DNA of 38,432 bases from Clostridia bacterium (lineage in GTDB: Bacteria > Bacillota > Clostridia > Lachnospirales > Anaerotignaceae): the NCBI GenBank assembly GCA_029098265.1, contig JAQXNZ010000085.1, forward strand, positions 1 to 38,432. The letters are read 5' to 3'. The first letter of the stretch is position 1; each line of letters starts with the position of its first letter. The notes below the pieces were generated by a model. That model saw nothing but the letters and a program-made list of their open reading frames with translations. It was not told where the DNA came from and did no database searches. Positions 36,144 through 38,432 of this stretch are shown here, in pieces. The position numbers were made by a program, and so were the translations under genes.

Positions 36144-37325
36144 ATGAATCTAATCACTACGGCTGAAGGCTTTTGGGCTCTTCTCCTTGTTTTAATGACT
36201 GTTATCTTCGGTCTTGAAAAAAAGTATCCTAACTCAAAGGTATTCAAAGTTATTCCCGGTATGCTCTGGCTTATGCTTGCTGTTGCCGCTTGTGCAACAC
36301 TTCATGTATTTGACCCCAATGCAGAGGGTGTATGCAATGCCCAGAACTTAATGTATACTACTTTCCTTCCCATGATGCTCATTATGTTCATGCTTACATG
36401 TGACGTAAGAGACCTTATTAAGCTCGGACCCCGAATGATTCTTTCATTCTTCTGCACAACTGTTGGTGTATTAATCGGTCTTACAGTAGCTTACCTTCTC
36501 TTAAAGAACCACCTTCCCGCTATGGGCTGGGGTTCAGTTGCATCTGTTGCAGGTTCATGGGTTGGCGAGACAATCAACATGAGAGCTGTTGCCGCTGTAT
36601 TCGGTGTAGAGGGTACAGACTTTGCATACGCAGCAGTTATGGATACAGTTGGTTTCACAATCGTTCTTGCAGTAGCCATGTTCATTATTCCTAGACAGGC
36701 AAAATGGAACAAGTTCTTCAAGGCTTCAACAGATGGTATTGATGCAATCGCTGTTAAGATCAACGCTTCAATGGAAGCTCACCCCGAAGTTAAAGAAGCT
36801 CCCACAATGCTTGACTATGCTAAGCTTTTCGCAGTTGCTTTAACAGGTACAGCAGTTATCAACTGGGTAATTCCTTATCTTAACTTTGTATCATTCCTTA
36901 ATGCTACAGGCTGGCGTGTTGTCCTTGGCTCACTTCTCGGTATAGCACTTGGTTTAACACCTCTCCACTGGTCAAAGGGTGCAACAAACGTAGCAAACGT
37001 ATTCCTTTACCTCAGCCTTTGTGTTGCTATGTCTTACTCAGACCTCAGCACATGTACTGATGCACCTTGGTTCATCCTTCTTGCTATCATTGCTGTAGCT
37101 GTCCTTTATGTTGTATGGCTTCTTCTCTGCAAGCTTTTCAAACTGGATGCTTTCACTGCTTCCGTTGGCTTTATGGCTAACTTCGGCGGTACATCATCAG
37201 CACCTGCTATCGCAGCAGCTTACAATCCCAACTGGATCGGTTTCGGTATTCTTCTCGGTTTCTTCGGAGACGTAGTAGGTACATGGATCTGCGTAGCATT
37301 CGGTTATTTCTTACAGGCATTATAA
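36144..37325 (+). CDS. DUF819 family membrane protein
   Basis: Multi-TM; GPRMILSFFCTTVGVLIG, ASVAGSWVGETINMRAVAAVFG, FTASVGFMANFGGTSSAPAIAAAYNPNWIGFGILLGFFGDVVGTW; SD AAGGGGGATTTAATATG. Confidence 0.88.
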   Translation: MNLITTAEGFWALLLVLMTVIFGLEKKYPNSKVFKVIPGMLWLMLAVAACATLHVFDPNAEGVCNAQNLMYTTFLPMMLIMFMLTCDVRDLIKLGPRMILSFFCTTVGVLIGLTVAYLLLKNHLPAMGWGSVASVAGSWVGETINMRAVAAVFGVEGTDFAYAAVMDTVGFTIVLAVAMFIIPRQAKWNKFFKASTDGIDAIAVKINASMEAHPEVKEAPTMLDYAKLFAVALTGTAVINWVIPYLNFVSFLNATGWRVVLGSLLGIALGLTPLHWSKGATNVANVFLYLSLCVAMSYSDLSTCTDAPWFILLAIIAVAVLYVVWLLLCKLFKLDAFTASVGFMANFGGTSSAPAIAAAYNPNWIGFGILLGFFGDVVGTWICVAFGYFLQAL

Positions 37326-37392
37326 TCCGCTGGACCATTTGATATTATTAATACTTATCTTCAGACGAACAATAAGCTTTAAGGCTGCTATA

Positions 37393-37421
37393 GTCGGGGC
37401 ATTTTGCCCCGGCTTCTTTTT
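37393..37421 (+). terminator. Intrinsic terminator after the DUF819 gene
   Basis: GTCGGGGC-ATTTT-GCCCCGGC then TTCTTTTT. Confidence 0.85.
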
Positions 37422-37605
37422 AGTTAGGACATATAATATAAATTTTTGTATTGTGATAAAAAATATTTTTTGATATAATATAAATAATATTGTGTCGGTA
37501 AATGTCTTTTCGGTCTCTTTCTTCCGAATTGTGTTCAGGCAATTATTTTATTTGTTTTATAATATATAAGCACGGCATTTTCCGATAAATAAGGAGGAAT
37601 TAATA

Positions 37606-38262
37606 ATGATATCTATAGACAGTGAACTTAAGGAGCTTTATCCCGATATCAAGCTTGGCTGCCTTGTATATGAGGCAGATGTTAAGGAAACCAATCCGGA
37701 GCTTTGGAAAAAGATTGATAACGAGGTAGCTCCTTCTCTCATTAAAACAATGGAAACTACCCCTGTAACGGAAATAGAAAACATCGGCTATTCAAGAAAG
37801 GCCTACAAGGCTCTCGGCAAGGATCCCGGAAGATACAGAGTTTCGTCCGAAGCCCTTTACAGAAGAATAAAACAGGGAAAGGGACTTTATAAGATAAACA
37901 CGGTAGTAGATGTAAATAACCTTATTTCTCTTGAAACCGGTTTTTCTGTTGGCTCCTATGACCTTGACTGCGTAAACGGCGAAATAGTTCTTTGTCATGC
38001 CAAGGAAAACGAAAGCTACAAGGGCATCGGAAAGGATACAATCAATATTGCAAGCCTTCCCGTGCTGCGTGACGATGACGGCCCCTTCGGCAGCCCCACA
38101 AGTGACTCCACAAAGGCAATGATAGGACTTGAAACCAAAAGGGTTATCACAATTATTTACGATTTTTCTCCCAATGCCGACTTGGACGGCATATTGAAAA
38201 AATCTTCTGAATATCTTGCACAGTATGCCGGTGCAAAAAACATTGAGACATTTATTGTCTGA
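37606..38262 (+). CDS. B3/B4 domain protein (free-standing PheRS beta-like B3_4 domain)
   Basis: SRKAYKALGKDPGRYRVSSEALYRRIKQGKGLYKINTVVDVNNLISLETGFSVGSYDLDCVNG is the B3/B4 signature; SD AAGGAGGAATTAATAATG. Confidence 0.9.
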   Translation: MISIDSELKELYPDIKLGCLVYEADVKETNPELWKKIDNEVAPSLIKTMETTPVTEIENIGYSRKAYKALGKDPGRYRVSSEALYRRIKQGKGLYKINTVVDVNNLISLETGFSVGSYDLDCVNGEIVLCHAKENESYKGIGKDTINIASLPVLRDDDGPFGSPTSDSTKAMIGLETKRVITIIYDFSPNADLDGILKKSSEYLAQYAGAKNIETFIV

Positions 38263-38328
38263 TGCCTGTATTATTACGGCTGTCAGCTGTAAATGCAAAC
38301 AGAATAATTCGGTAGGAGTGAGGTTTTT

Positions 38329-38432
38329 ATGGATGATTTATATCCTATAGGAAAAGTTGCAAAAATAATGGGTGTATCTGTTCAGACTCTGAGATACTAC
38401 AGCAATATAGGCCTCATCAGTCCGGCATATAT
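38329..38432 (+). CDS. MerR-family transcriptional regulator (5' end only)
   Basis: MDDLYPIGKVAKIMGVSVQTLRYYSNIGLISPAY...; SD TAGGAGTGAGG; truncated by window end. Confidence 0.92.
   Translation, partial: MDDLYPIGKVAKIMGVSVQTLRYYSNIGLISPAY

Noticed and set aside
1-38432. rRNA or tRNA genes
   Set aside because: No cloverleaf with a T-loop GTTCRANNC context and no rRNA-like segments were recognised.

Overview
The window looks like a chromosomal segment of an anaerobic Firmicute (Clostridia-like); this is inferred from gene content only. Most of it is ordinary: V-type ATPase subunits (G/H-like and I), AddB, RuvAB, pyruvate carboxylase, an OmpR-type two-component system, a degenerate TlpA-like lipoprotein, a DUF1232 protein, an AIR-synthase/HypE-like protein, a VanW-family lipoprotein, a six-gene ABC-transporter/VWA ('Bat/Gld-like') operon, an AEC transporter, an AstE-like deacylase, a methionine-gamma-lyase-like PLP enzyme, a DUF819 membrane protein, a B3/B4-domain protein and the start of a MerR regulator. 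The most unusual signal is a dispersed, modular, hairpin-rich intergenic repeat present in four copies (about 8150-8464 +, 17611-17844 +, 31674-31945 -, 32948-33160 -). The copies share a 5' double-palindrome head and a 3' end (AGTTTGYYTAYAGTCTG-like). Internal stems differ in sequence between copies but stay complementary. Every copy lies in sense orientation just downstream of a gene, next to terminator-like hairpins. One copy is bracketed by a 31-nt direct repeat that contains the terminator itself. Other points: two divergent promoters with 19-bp spacers and matching dyads (MerR-type architecture) beside a MerR gene; a CARDB-type exported protein whose reading frame breaks exactly at a T TTT TTG heptamer; an unlisted 57-aa membrane peptide; and an ABC/VWA operon with no MoxR/DUF58 genes in the window. 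All family calls come from reading translations; no database search was run.
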